Of a DNA stretch of 23,579 nucleotides, positions 15,382 through 23,474 are shown in pieces. The stretch spans positions 1 through 23,579 of the forward strand of contig CAYJME010000025.1 of assembly GCA_964370795.1 (NCBI GenBank), given 5' to 3'. This stretch comes from JAHFOW01 sp964370795. GTDB lineage: Bacteria > Planctomycetota > Brocadiia > Brocadiales > Brocadiaceae. The notes below the pieces were generated by a model. The model made no database searches, had not been told where the DNA came from, and saw only the letters and a program-made list of their open reading frames with translations. Positions within the stretch are counted from its first letter, which is position 1. Each line of letters begins with the position of its first letter. The position numbers and the translations under genes were made by a program.

Positions 15382-15873
15382 ATGGAAGTCAAAGAAATGG
15401 TTTTATTTTCGGTGTCTCTTCTTATCATGCTGATGGGGATGGCCGGAATTGTTATACCCATAATACCGAGCGTTCCCCTCGTCTGGCTTGGTGCATTTAT
15501 CTTTGCCCTATGCACCCATTTTGAGAAGATTACAGGGATGTTGTTGTTGGTATTCGCCCTGCTTACTGTCTTTTCCATAGTACTCGAAAATCTTGGTAGT
15601 GTGTATGGCGCAAAGAAGTTTGGCGCTACGAGATGGGGAATTGTAGGCTCAGTCATAGGAACGGGCGTTGGATTTTATCTGGGTGGGCCGATAGGTTTAA
15701 TCCTGGGGCCTATCATTGGCACGGTTATCTTTGAACTTATCGGTGGGAAGGATTACCGGGGCGCTTTAAAGTCAGGACTGGGTAATTTTGTTGGTTTTCT
15801 GGGTGGTTCACTCATAAAGTTCTTCATTGGTTTGGCAATGATTATTATATTTACCTGGAAGGTATTTGCATAG
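15382..15873 (+). CDS. DUF456 family membrane protein
   Basis: A 163-residue, strongly hydrophobic protein with Gly-rich helices: GMAGIVIPIIPSVPLVWLGA near the N-terminus, then GTGVGFYLGGPIGLILGPII and FVGFLGGSLIKFFIGL. This repeated glycine-zipper pattern is that of the DUF456 family, whose function is unknown; it is an inner-membrane protein with about four to five helices. TGGAGAAG precedes the ATG. It is a single-gene unit with its own promoter candidate and a palindromic sequence 22 bases after its stop. Confidence 0.88.
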   Translation: MEVKEMVLFSVSLLIMLMGMAGIVIPIIPSVPLVWLGAFIFALCTHFEKITGMLLLVFALLTVFSIVLENLGSVYGAKKFGATRWGIVGSVIGTGVGFYLGGPIGLILGPIIGTVIFELIGGKDYRGALKSGLGNFVGFLGGSLIKFFIGLAMIIIFTWKVFA

Positions 15874-15895
15874 CAGCACTATCCTTATGTAACGC

Positions 15896-15909
15896 AAGGC
15901 TTCAGCCTT
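15896..15909. repeat. Short palindrome AAGGCT-TC-AGCCTT downstream of DUF456
   Basis: A perfect 6-base stem with a 2-base centre, 22 bases after the DUF456 stop and within a longer repeat-like sequence. A related palindrome (CTCAAGGCTTGAG, 19858-19870) has a similar preceding TAAC and also sits beside a CATTGCGAGCG-type repeat. It may act as a weak terminator. Confidence 0.45.
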
Positions 15910-15933
15910 TGTGCAAAAAGTCGAGTTTTAGGT

Positions 15934-15959
15934 GTCATTGTGAGCGAAGCGAAGCAATC
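15934..15959 (+). repeat. Dispersed repeat, copy A (CATTGYGAGCG..GAAGCAATC)
   Basis: GTCATTGTGAGCGAAGCGAAGCAATC is one of three degenerate copies of the same short repeat in this window; the others are at 19870-19896 (opposite strand) and 20293-20359. All are intergenic. Similar sequences are common as scattered intergenic repeats in several bacterial groups. Confidence 0.7.
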
Positions 15960-16053
15960 TTTCCCTCATTATACAATAATTATTTTGGCTGTTTTATCTT
16001 TTATGGTTTCCCTTTCAACGTTTACCGACTGCCTATAGAGATAAATTATAGTA

Positions 16054-17349
16054 TTACCGTCGCCGCGTGAAATAGAAGGGTAATGATACAACAATTGCTA
16101 TTGCCGTAGCTATTATTATCTTAATCTCCATATGACAGATCAACCAGCCACAAATTATCAGGGCAAGAATGGGGACACAATATCCGCCCGGTATTTTATA
16201 GCTTCTTTCCGCGTCAGGTCTGTGTTTTCTCAGAAGAATAACGGACAGACAGGTTGGGATGTACTGCAAGATACTCACCATAACACTCGCGGCAATCAGG
16301 TATTGAAAACTCCCCGTAAGGGTCAATACAAGCGTTAACATGGTATTGACCACAATTGCCCAGCAGGGGGTATGATAGTCGGAGTGTATGCGCGAAAATA
16401 GTTTGGGAAAAAATCCGTCAGCAGAAAGTGCATAAAGGCTGCGTGGACTGGTCAGTGCAATCCCGGCATTGATGCCTCCTATGGAAAGGATAGCGCCCAT
16501 ACCAATAAGTATCCCACCTGCTGGCCCCATGAAATATCGTGCGGCGTCTGCCAGTGGCTTATCGGATATTGCAAGACCAGGGAATGTTTTTATTGCAACA
16601 AACTGAATTACAACGTAGAAGAGGGTAACGAACGCCATAACAAAGAACACCACACGCGGTATATCCCTTTGGGGGCGCTGCATTTCTCCGGCAGGAACAA
16701 CCATAAACTCAAATCCCGTATATGCATAAATGGCCACCATAACTGCCTTACTGAAATTTTCACGAAAAAGGCCTTCTGTTACCCATGCATCCGGAAACAC
16801 CCCCACACAGATGCATGAGGCATTTCTGCAAATCAAACATAATCCCGCGCCAATAAAAATGGCCAGAGATACGAGCTTTCCCACGGTAAAGAAATTAACC
16901 GTCCTCGCGCCCGGTTTCACTCCAAAATAATTAATCGTACTCAAAGAGAGAATAAGCACAGAACCAATTATCTTGCCCAACCACAAACTTTTTACGGGGA
17001 GGAAGTACTCCAGGTAAAGCATAAAACCGCTGGCAACCGATGCCCATCCTATAATAGACGACAACCACATCATCCAGCCAACTAAAAAGCCTGCAAATGG
17101 GCATAGCGCATCTTTTGCGTAAAGATACGCCCCCCCGGTTGTATTGTACATCCCACCCATTTCTGCAAAACAGAGGGCGATGGCAAAGCAAAGAATTCCG
17201 CACAAGGGAAATACCCACAGAGCGCTCCCGCCCGCCAGGCCATAAAGTTGACCTGGTAATAAAAAAATACCGGCCCCTACGACGCTGTTGATACCGAGGC
17301 AGGTTACATCCAATAAATTCAAAGTCCGTCTTAAACCAGAATTTCGCAT
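16054..17349 (-). CDS. APC-family amino-acid permease
   Basis: The 431-residue protein has 12 predicted membrane helices and the APC superfamily substrate-site motif GINSVVGAGIFLLPG (19-33) in helix 1. Further features are AEMGGMYNTTGGAYLYAKDA (62-81) and YTGFEFMVVPAGEMQRPQRD in the middle. It should import or exchange amino acids or polyamines across the inner membrane; specificity is not evident. ATG 17349 has no clear ribosome site. It is divergent from the TPR lipoprotein gene, which has a good promoter in the shared intergenic region. Confidence 0.92.
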   Translation of the reverse strand: MRNSGLRRTLNLLDVTCLGINSVVGAGIFLLPGQLYGLAGGSALWVFPLCGILCFAIALCFAEMGGMYNTTGGAYLYAKDALCPFAGFLVGWMMWLSSIIGWASVASGFMLYLEYFLPVKSLWLGKIIGSVLILSLSTINYFGVKPGARTVNFFTVGKLVSLAIFIGAGLCLICRNASCICVGVFPDAWVTEGLFRENFSKAVMVAIYAYTGFEFMVVPAGEMQRPQRDIPRVVFFVMAFVTLFYVVIQFVAIKTFPGLAISDKPLADAARYFMGPAGGILIGMGAILSIGGINAGIALTSPRSLYALSADGFFPKLFSRIHSDYHTPCWAIVVNTMLTLVLTLTGSFQYLIAASVMVSILQYIPTCLSVILLRKHRPDAERSYKIPGGYCVPILALIICGWLICHMEIKIIIATAIAIVVSLPFYFTRRR

Positions 17350-17385
17350 ACGATGCCGTTGAGTTTGTCGCTTTATAGTTTCACA

Positions 17386-17413
17386 TTGACGAACGTCTAT
17401 TCAACTATATAAT
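17386..17413 (+). promoter_or_regulatory. Sigma-70-type promoter for the TPR lipoprotein
   Basis: TTGACG (17386-17391) and TATAAT (17408-17413) are 16 bases apart, 82 bases upstream of ATG 17496. Near-consensus at both boxes. Confidence 0.65.
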
Positions 17414-17495
17414 AAACATTGTATAACAGCAATCAAATTAATGGGGAAAATTATTTTGTCAAATGACAGCAGAATATCTTTTTAAAAGGAATGGT

Positions 17496-18458
17496 ATGAC
17501 TTATTTAAAAAAACAAACGTTATCTTTACTTTCTGTTGCTTTATTGTGCTCGTGCTACGGTCTGGGGTGTGGTAAGAAAGAACAAGGAACCGCAACAACA
17601 GCCCAGCCATCGGGTTCCGTTAAGCTCGAAGGCGATGTGCCGTCTATCCACAAAAAGTCAATGGCGGATACGGAAATTGAAAGAAACAAAAAACTCCTGG
17701 AAACCAATCCCAATGATGCAAAAATTTATGGAAACCTTGGTTTGTTGTACGAAGAAAAGGGCATGCTCGATGAATCCCTGGCTGCATATAAAAAGGCGTC
17801 AGAACTCAACCCTGCAATGGTGGAATCGCTTGTTGGGGAGGGGAACATCCTCAACAAAAAGGGAAAAGCAGACGAGGCGCTTTCTATCTTCAAAAAGGCC
17901 ATAGAGGTTGATTCCCACGATGCGAAGGCATACGAAGGATTAGGGCTTGTTTATGTGCATAAAAGCCAGTTTGAAGAGGCGGCAAATGCCTTTCAAAAGG
18001 CCATTGACCTCAATCCGGGTCTTGCAGATTCACGCTACAATCTTGGTATTCTCCATGCAAAAAAAGCGCGATTCGATGACGCTATCACCGAATGGACAAA
18101 GGCCATTGAAATTAATCCGCAAAAGATAGAAGTTTATTACAATCTCGGCATTGCCTATACAAAGGTTAATAAATTTGACGATGCGATTTCTGTATGGCAA
18201 AAGGCGCTCACGATACGTCCGGATATGGCGGAGTTTTATTATTCCATAGGACTCACCTATAAGGAAAAGGGGGATTTTGACAAGGCAGAGGCATCCCTCA
18301 AAAAGGCGCTCGAAGTTAATCCGGATACGGCTGATGCACACAAGGTGCTTGAAGAATTATATCGCTCCAAAGGTATGATTGGAGAAGCGGATCGCGAGTC
18401 GGAAATGTATAAAAGTAAGTCCAGTCCGCATCACTCCGACCCGACTGGCGGTCATTAA
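17496..18458 (+). CDS. TPR-repeat lipoprotein
   Basis: A 320-residue protein starting at ATG 17496, 5 bases after AAAGGA; an in-frame ATG at 17463 would spoil the signal peptide. Residues 1-20 are a lipoprotein-type signal (LLSVALLCSC, then YGLGC), with Cys20 or Cys25 as the lipidated residue. After a polar linker, seven tandem TPR units of 34 residues follow (from about 62 to 300), each ending like KKASELNP, QKAIDLNP or TKAIEINP. It is probably an envelope-anchored scaffold for protein complexes; the partner is unknown. It is transcribed alone and converges with anmK, with a terminator-like hairpin 55 bases after its stop. Confidence 0.92.
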   Translation: MTYLKKQTLSLLSVALLCSCYGLGCGKKEQGTATTAQPSGSVKLEGDVPSIHKKSMADTEIERNKKLLETNPNDAKIYGNLGLLYEEKGMLDESLAAYKKASELNPAMVESLVGEGNILNKKGKADEALSIFKKAIEVDSHDAKAYEGLGLVYVHKSQFEEAANAFQKAIDLNPGLADSRYNLGILHAKKARFDDAITEWTKAIEINPQKIEVYYNLGIAYTKVNKFDDAISVWQKALTIRPDMAEFYYSIGLTYKEKGDFDKAEASLKKALEVNPDTADAHKVLEELYRSKGMIGEADRESEMYKSKSSPHHSDPTGGH

Positions 18459-18507
18459 GAAGAATTCGGGATGCGCCGCCAAATGTTTTGATTCAACCAT
18501 GGAGAGT

Positions 18508-18624
18508 GGTAGAGACGTTCCGGTGGAACGTCTTCCTTTTTGGACATGTACTTTTATCAGGATGTTTTGTGGCTTTCATTCTCTTGCGTCTGGGCTGAGA
18601 TACCCCATCTGGGACGTCTCTACC
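18508..18624. repeat. MITE-like element with 14-base terminal inverted repeats
   Basis: GGTAGAGACGTTCC at the left end and GGGACGTCTCTACC at the right end are inverted copies with one mismatch, bounding 117 bases with no convincing gene. The element fills most of the gap between the convergent TPR lipoprotein and anmK genes. Its left end also contains the hairpin at 18513-18533. Target-site duplication is not obvious. Confidence 0.6.
18513..18541 (+). terminator. Rho-independent terminator for the TPR lipoprotein gene
   Basis: AGACGTTCC and GGAACGTCT form a perfect 9-base stem with a 3-base loop, followed by TCCTTTTT. It lies 55 bases after the TPR gene stop, inside the left end of the MITE-like element. 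Confidence 0.6.
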
Positions 18625-18637
18625 CGGACTTTTAATT

Positions 18638-19831
18638 TTAGATTTTTGATTTTTTCTTGCCAGGCACAATCTTTCCCAGTACAACAGGCTCTCGTGCCCC
18701 TGTGGCGTGCGGAATATTGTTGGGATTTCCGGAGATTGTCTCATTGGCCAGGATGGCAAAAGCCAGCGCTTCCTTGGCGCTGGGCGCGATACCAAATTTG
18801 TCTATACTGTATACCTTGATCGGTGAATCAAGATAGTGTTCAAGAAATCGTACCAGGGTACTGTTGTAGCTGCCGCCGCCGGAGAGAATTATCTCCGTTA
18901 GATGGTAGTGAGGCAAAATCCATTGTTTATAACTGTCTGCAATGGTGTGTGCGGTAAAGGCAGTGACCGTTGCTATGACGTCAACATCTTTAATACAGGC
19001 ATATACAGCGTCTTTAAAGAGTTGATCGGCGAAAAGCCTTCCAAATTCCTCCCGTCCAGTGGTCTTCGGCGGCGACTTTTTTAAGTAAGGATGCGCAAGA
19101 AGGTTTGCAAGGATGCCCTCATGAACCCTTCCCTTGGCTGCGAGTTTGCCGTCTTTATCAAAATGATATTCATTCTTGGTAACTAACTCGGTAATGCGGT
19201 CGATGATCATATTCCCCGGCCCTGTGTCAAAGGCGACAACATCGTTGATGATACAATCGGGTGGCAGGAACGTGACATTCGCAATTCCGCCAATATTTTG
19301 CAATGCCCGCCCTTTTTCCCTGTCGCGGAAAAGGATAAAGTCCACGTAAGGCACGAGGGGCGCCCCCTGGCCTCCGGCGGCCATATCCGCTGGCCGAAAG
19401 TCTGCGACGGTTGTAACGCCTGTTTCCTGGGCAATAACAGATGGTTCGCCAATTTGCAGCGTGGAACCGTACATGGGCAGGTGATAGATTGTCTGACCGT
19501 GAGAGCCAATAAGGTCTACATCCGACAAGGGAATATGTGCCTTGTTTGCAATACATGTTGCCGCATCTGAAAAGAGCCTTCCCATATAAAAATTGAGACG
19601 GCAAACCTTATCAACGTCGCCTGTTTCTGGGTTGCATGCTTCTAAAATGGCAGTACGGGTTGCTTCATCATAAGGATAGGTCTCAAAATCCATTATCTTT
19701 ATCTTTGTATCCAAACCATTGCCGGAGATTTCTACCAGGCATGCATCAATCCCATCTGCCGATGTCCCTGACATGAGGCCAATTACCCTTTTAGGATTTT
19801 TTTGCTGTATTTGAAGGAGTTCTTGTAACAT
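18638..19831 (-). CDS. anmK: Anhydro-N-acetylmuramic acid kinase
   Basis: A 397-residue AnmK that opens and phosphorylates 1,6-anhydro-MurNAc to MurNAc-6-phosphate in cell-wall recycling. Motifs: GLMSGTSADGID (18-29), GSHGQTIYHLP, the long VADFRPADMAAGGQGAPLVP segment, AFDTGPGNMIIDR and ILSGGGSYN. The length is a little above the usual 360-390 because of a short N-terminal helix and a basic C-terminal tail (PGKKKSKI). ATG 19831 has no recognisable ribosome site and no nearby alternative. No murQ or other recycling gene is adjacent. Presence of this gene implies a peptidoglycan-bearing organism. Confidence 0.95.
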   Translation of the reverse strand: MLQELLQIQQKNPKRVIGLMSGTSADGIDACLVEISGNGLDTKIKIMDFETYPYDEATRTAILEACNPETGDVDKVCRLNFYMGRLFSDAATCIANKAHIPLSDVDLIGSHGQTIYHLPMYGSTLQIGEPSVIAQETGVTTVADFRPADMAAGGQGAPLVPYVDFILFRDREKGRALQNIGGIANVTFLPPDCIINDVVAFDTGPGNMIIDRITELVTKNEYHFDKDGKLAAKGRVHEGILANLLAHPYLKKSPPKTTGREEFGRLFADQLFKDAVYACIKDVDVIATVTAFTAHTIADSYKQWILPHYHLTEIILSGGGSYNSTLVRFLEHYLDSPIKVYSIDKFGIAPSAKEALAFAILANETISGNPNNIPHATGAREPVVLGKIVPGKKKSKI

Positions 19832-19869
19832 TATGTATCAGATTGGTTTTGATGTAACTCAAGGCTTGA

Positions 19870-19896
19870 GATTGCTTTACTATCGTTCGCAATGAC
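19870..19896 (-). repeat. Dispersed repeat, copy B
   Basis: On the minus strand this reads GTCATTGCGAACGATAGTAAAGCAATC, a diverged copy of the repeat at 15934-15959. It lies just upstream of anmK. Confidence 0.6.
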
Positions 19897-20064
19897 AATA
19901 AATCTGTAAATGGTTTAATGAAACGCTATGCTATCCTAATGCTTAATTGTATAAGTATCCAATATTGTCCTGTAGCTAATTTACCTTAATTTTTCGTTGT
20001 TTAAGGTCGATTTGATGTATCTTTTATTTATGCAAGTAAGCACTGGATAAAACATCTATTTTTT

Positions 20065-20119
20065 GGTGCGTTTCCCTTGCGCCGCCACGAATTGATGGCT
20101 ACGGATTATAAAACGTACC
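20065..20119. repeat. Inverted-arm element
   Basis: GGTGCGTTT (20065-20073) and AAACGTACC (20111-20119) pair over 8 of 9 bases around a core holding GCCA..TGGC. The core is more GC-rich than its surroundings, which suggests a small REP/MITE-like insertion. On the minus strand it also holds a 21-codon open frame starting ATGGTACGT that is probably not a gene. Confidence 0.4.
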
Positions 20120-20292
20120 ATTTTTAGCAAATGAATGTCAAATGAAAACGCCTACCAGCAAAGAATTTTTTCATTTTTTAATTTGACAAACACATTAATT
20201 TAACTAATATAGTCCATGACCAATCGCATGAATCATTTTATACTATGTATCCTCAACTATAGTGAATGTCTTGAATACGTTGACATGCAAAC

Positions 20293-20359
20293 ATCATTGC
20301 GAGCGTCAGCGAAGCAATCCTTCCTTGTGATTGCTTCGGTCTAACGCCTTCACAACGAC
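20293..20359. repeat. Dispersed repeat, copy C, palindromic form
   Basis: ATCATTGCGAGCGTCAGCGAAGCAATC is followed after 9 bases by an inverted partner starting GATTGCTTCG. CGAAGCAATC and GATTGCTTCG make a perfect 10-base stem. This shows the full palindromic unit of which copies A and B are halves. Confidence 0.7.
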
Positions 20360-20468
20360 AACTTTCTTTTTGCGTTGATTATAAAATCAAAATTCCAAAA
20401 TCATGAAGTTATTGTCAATGGTAGTCCCATAAAAAAAATCAACCCAGTATTTTTTAGGGAGAAAAGCG

Positions 20469-21563
20469 ATGAAGAGTAAGGTCTATTTTGTTCGGGTAGA
20501 GAATGGAGAGGATGTCCCTTCGCTTGCGTACAAGACACAACAACTCTTTGATTTCGCCGGTTTCAGGGGCGCTATTCAAAAAAGAGATATGGTAGCCGTA
20601 AAAACTAGTTTTGGCGAGAAAGGAAATATTGGCCATATAAAACCCCCCGTCATAAAGGCCGTTGTAGACAAGGTAAAAGAATGCAACGGCAAGCCCTTCC
20701 TGATAGAAACAAATACGCTTTATACAGGCCGGCGTACAAACGCCGTTGATCACATTTCACATGCGCATGAGCATGGGTTTAGCTATGAGGCCGTTGGCGC
20801 GCCTCTTATTATCGGAGACGGGCTTTTCGGAGAGCATGATATACAGGTGGAAATTAACCAGAAGTTGTGCAAATATGCGTATATATCAGGGGTAGCAAGG
20901 GCTGCCAATGCAATTGTTTCCATCACCCACGTAACCGGCCATCTGGCAACGGGCATGGCGTCCACCCTGAAGAATATAGGAATGGGACTCTCCTCGCGCG
21001 GCGGTAAGCTGGCCCAACATTCGGGCGTCATCCCGCAAATCCTTAAAAAACGTTGCAATACCTGCGGGGCATGCGGACGATGGTGTCCTGCGGGGGCGAT
21101 TACGATGGGTGAACAATACGCCATGATTGACCCCAGGATATGCATTGGCTGTGGGGAATGTCTGGCCGTCTGTCAGTTTGACGCCGTGAAGATTGCCTGG
21201 GATGAAAGCACGGTTAACCTGCAAAAAAAGGTGGCGGAATACTGCCTTGCCATTACACAGGGAAAGACGGGAAAGATGGTCTACTTTAATTTTCTGACTC
21301 ATATTACCAAACACTGCGATTGTATGGATAAACCCTTTAAGCCGGATATTGCGGATATCGGCATTTTGGCGTCAACCGACCCGGTGGCAATTGAAAAGGC
21401 GACAACGGATATTATCCGGGAACGTATTGGAAGGGATTTTTTTAAAGACGCCTGGCCGAGTATTGATTACACCATCCAGATTGCCTATGCGCAGGAGATT
21501 GGGTTGGGAAGTACGGATTATGAATTGAAAACCTTTGAATCGTCAAGTTTGGCAACCATTTAG
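20469..21563 (+). CDS. DUF362 protein with two [4Fe-4S] ferredoxin motifs
   Basis: A 364-residue protein. The flanking parts (about 1-190 and 250-364) are the DUF362 domain, with VAVKTSFGEKGNIGHIKPP (42-60), ITHVTGHLATGMASTLKNIG (152-171) and ASTDPVAIEKA (301-311). Inserted in it are two ferredoxin clusters: Cys196, 199, 202, 206 (then Pro) and Cys225, 228, 231, 235. Cys283 and Cys285 are additional. It is an iron-sulfur protein, probably cytoplasmic as no signal is seen, with an electron-transfer or cofactor role that is not established for the family. AGGGAG before the ATG is the ribosome site. The diguanylate cyclase gene follows after 48 bases, perhaps in the same transcript. Confidence 0.92.
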   Translation: MKSKVYFVRVENGEDVPSLAYKTQQLFDFAGFRGAIQKRDMVAVKTSFGEKGNIGHIKPPVIKAVVDKVKECNGKPFLIETNTLYTGRRTNAVDHISHAHEHGFSYEAVGAPLIIGDGLFGEHDIQVEINQKLCKYAYISGVARAANAIVSITHVTGHLATGMASTLKNIGMGLSSRGGKLAQHSGVIPQILKKRCNTCGACGRWCPAGAITMGEQYAMIDPRICIGCGECLAVCQFDAVKIAWDESTVNLQKKVAEYCLAITQGKTGKMVYFNFLTHITKHCDCMDKPFKPDIADIGILASTDPVAIEKATTDIIRERIGRDFFKDAWPSIDYTIQIAYAQEIGLGSTDYELKTFESSSLATI

Positions 21564-21611
21564 CCAAATTATTGCAAAAATAAAAACACAATAATTGAAG
21601 GGGTCCATGCT

Positions 21612-23468
21612 TTGAATAATTTAGAAAATTACGAATCAATACCTTCCCAAAAGCCAGAATCTTATCTTACGGAAGAACCATCGGCTCATTATCGCAACAA
21701 TTACACGTCTCCTTTTTATTTCATAACCATTTTAACCATTTCGGTATTTGCTTTAGAAGCACTGATTATGGTAATGTTTAATTATTTTTTCCCTCAATTT
21801 TCCTCTCCATGGATTGCTGTGTTCGCCGATGCACTATCTTTACTTGCCTTTCTAACTCCTATAATTTATTTTTCCGTTTATCTTCCTTTAGCCCTTAATA
21901 TCAAAGAACACAAGTATCGGGAAAAAGAACTTAAACTATTAGAAACTATGACCCGGTTAATCGCAGAGTCTTATGATTTCGAAACCGCCTTGAAAATTAC
22001 CCTGGAAAGTGTTTGCAAAACTACAGGCTGGGTTTTGGGAGAAACATGGATGCCTTCTCCTGATAGAAAACACCTTGAACTCTTTGGAATGTGGCACATC
22101 CCAAATGAAGGTTTGAAAAAATTTATCGCATTGAGCAGAAAGTTTACATTTCCACCCGGAACAGGCCTTCCCGGGCGTGTTTGGTCTTCTAAAGAACCTG
22201 CCTGGATAAAAAATGTTACTGAAGACCAGAATTTCCCGCGTTCATCTCTTACCGTTGAAAGCGGTCTTAAAGGGGCGCTGGCTATTCCTATCCTACTCGA
22301 CAATGGAGAAGTGTTTGCCGTAATTGATTTCTTTATGTTCAAACCGTTGGGGGAAAAAGACGAACGAGTTATAAGGCGTATTTCTTCCACAGCCATTCAT
22401 TTGGGAGCTATCATTCAACGCAAACTTACTGAGGATGCACTTCAAAAGGCACACATAGAACTAGAACGGCGCAACTTCGAGATACATACGCTTGCCGCAA
22501 TGAGTGATAAACTACACGTTTCCCATACACCCGAGGAGGCTTATACTGTTATTTCTCAATCGATCAGTTGGCTATTTCCAAATGGGGCATTATTCATTTA
22601 CACTCCATCGCGTAATCTGCTTAACCTCTCGGCTACATGGGGTAACTTCTCATTAACATTAGAAGAGCCTTTATCTCCAAATGACTGTTATGCCTTGAGA
22701 TTAGGAAAACCACATCTGTTTATGGATGCCCAAAGCGATATACAATGCCATTGCGTAGGGAAAATTACAAATCCGTACCTGTGTGTGCCTCTTATGGGAC
22801 ATGGCGAGATATTCGGCTTGTTGTATTTATCGTTTGAGCCTAACACATTGATTAATAAAGATCAGATCGAGGCAAAACGTCAATTGGCTATAGATGCCTC
22901 TGAACGGATTGGATTGGCGCTGGCAAACTTGAATCTCCGCAGCGCACTGCGCAATATGTCTGTCCGGGACATACTTACGGGTTTGTATAACCGCCGGTAT
23001 ATGGAAGAATCGCTGGAACGGGAAATATATCGCGCCAATCGCAAAGGCGCATCGTTGGGAATAGTTATGCTCGATATTGACCATTTCAAACGTTTCAATG
23101 ACACTTTCGGCCATGAAGCAGGTGATGCGGTACTTCATGAAATTGGCGCATTACTTCAACAATGCATTCGCAGCAGCGATATTGCATGTCGTTATGGTGG
23201 AGAAGAATTTATACTCATATTACCAGAAGCGACCCTGGAAATGACCCGATTGCGTGCTGAAAAATTGCGTGAAATGGTCAAATGCATACATATGCAAATC
23301 AACACCACGTCTTTAGGCCCTGTAACAGTCTCCTTCGGCGTAGCCGCCTTCCCGGATCATGGCGCCACAACAGAGGTTATTGTGAAAATGGCAGATTTAG
23401 CTCTTTACAAGGCTAAGGCAGAGGGGCGCGATCGCGTTTGTGTTGCCATGGGAGTAAATAGGGAATAA
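21612..23468 (+). CDS. Membrane diguanylate cyclase, GAF-GAF-GGDEF
   Basis: A 618-residue signalling protein. Two membrane helices (about 35-60 and 67-95) precede a GAF-like domain (105-270), a second GAF-like domain (290-440) and a GGDEF domain (450-612). The active site is intact as GGEEF (529-533) and the inhibitory I-site RSSD (520-523) is present, so it should make cyclic di-GMP with product feedback. The GAF domains would sense a small ligand; Cys379 and Cys381 in QCHC are notable. The start is TTG 21612, 8 bases after AAGGGG. An ATG at 21607 is out of frame and stops after two codons (ATGCTTTGA), overlapping the TTG. Confidence 0.94.
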   Translation: MNNLENYESIPSQKPESYLTEEPSAHYRNNYTSPFYFITILTISVFALEALIMVMFNYFFPQFSSPWIAVFADALSLLAFLTPIIYFSVYLPLALNIKEHKYREKELKLLETMTRLIAESYDFETALKITLESVCKTTGWVLGETWMPSPDRKHLELFGMWHIPNEGLKKFIALSRKFTFPPGTGLPGRVWSSKEPAWIKNVTEDQNFPRSSLTVESGLKGALAIPILLDNGEVFAVIDFFMFKPLGEKDERVIRRISSTAIHLGAIIQRKLTEDALQKAHIELERRNFEIHTLAAMSDKLHVSHTPEEAYTVISQSISWLFPNGALFIYTPSRNLLNLSATWGNFSLTLEEPLSPNDCYALRLGKPHLFMDAQSDIQCHCVGKITNPYLCVPLMGHGEIFGLLYLSFEPNTLINKDQIEAKRQLAIDASERIGLALANLNLRSALRNMSVRDILTGLYNRRYMEESLEREIYRANRKGASLGIVMLDIDHFKRFNDTFGHEAGDAVLHEIGALLQQCIRSSDIACRYGGEEFILILPEATLEMTRLRAEKLREMVKCIHMQINTTSLGPVTVSFGVAAFPDHGATTEVIVKMADLALYKAKAEGRDRVCVAMGVNRE

Positions 23469-23474
23469 GAAATA

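Larger units (their letters stand above)
19832..20468. other. 637-base non-coding region with short palindromic repeats
   Basis: No convincing gene is seen on either strand. It contains the palindrome CTCAAGGCTTGAG (19858-19870), repeat copy B (19870-19896, minus), an inverted-arm element at 20065-20119, a possible -35 TTGACA (20183-20188), and repeat copy C (20293-20359). Otherwise it is AT-rich and unstructured. The anmK and DUF362 promoters should lie here, as both genes are transcribed outward from it. Confidence 0.6.

Noticed and set aside
18493..18795. 100-codon minus-strand open frame over the same element
   Set aside because: It is out of frame inside anmK and continues into the repeat; likely a spurious frame created by the element.
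18379..18819. 146-codon plus-strand open frame across the MITE-like element
   Set aside because: It overlaps the end of the TPR gene and the antisense of anmK; composition (many Cys/Trp/Phe) is not protein-like for this genome.
20046..20125. 21-codon minus-strand frame beginning ATGGTACGT inside the inverted-arm element
   Set aside because: Very short, no ribosome site, and coincides with the inverted repeat; a decayed gene end cannot be excluded.
20183..20215. TTGACA with TATAGT as a promoter for DUF362
   Set aside because: The spacer to TATAGT is 19 bases and the alternative TAATAT at 16 is poor; it also lies about 280 bases from the gene.
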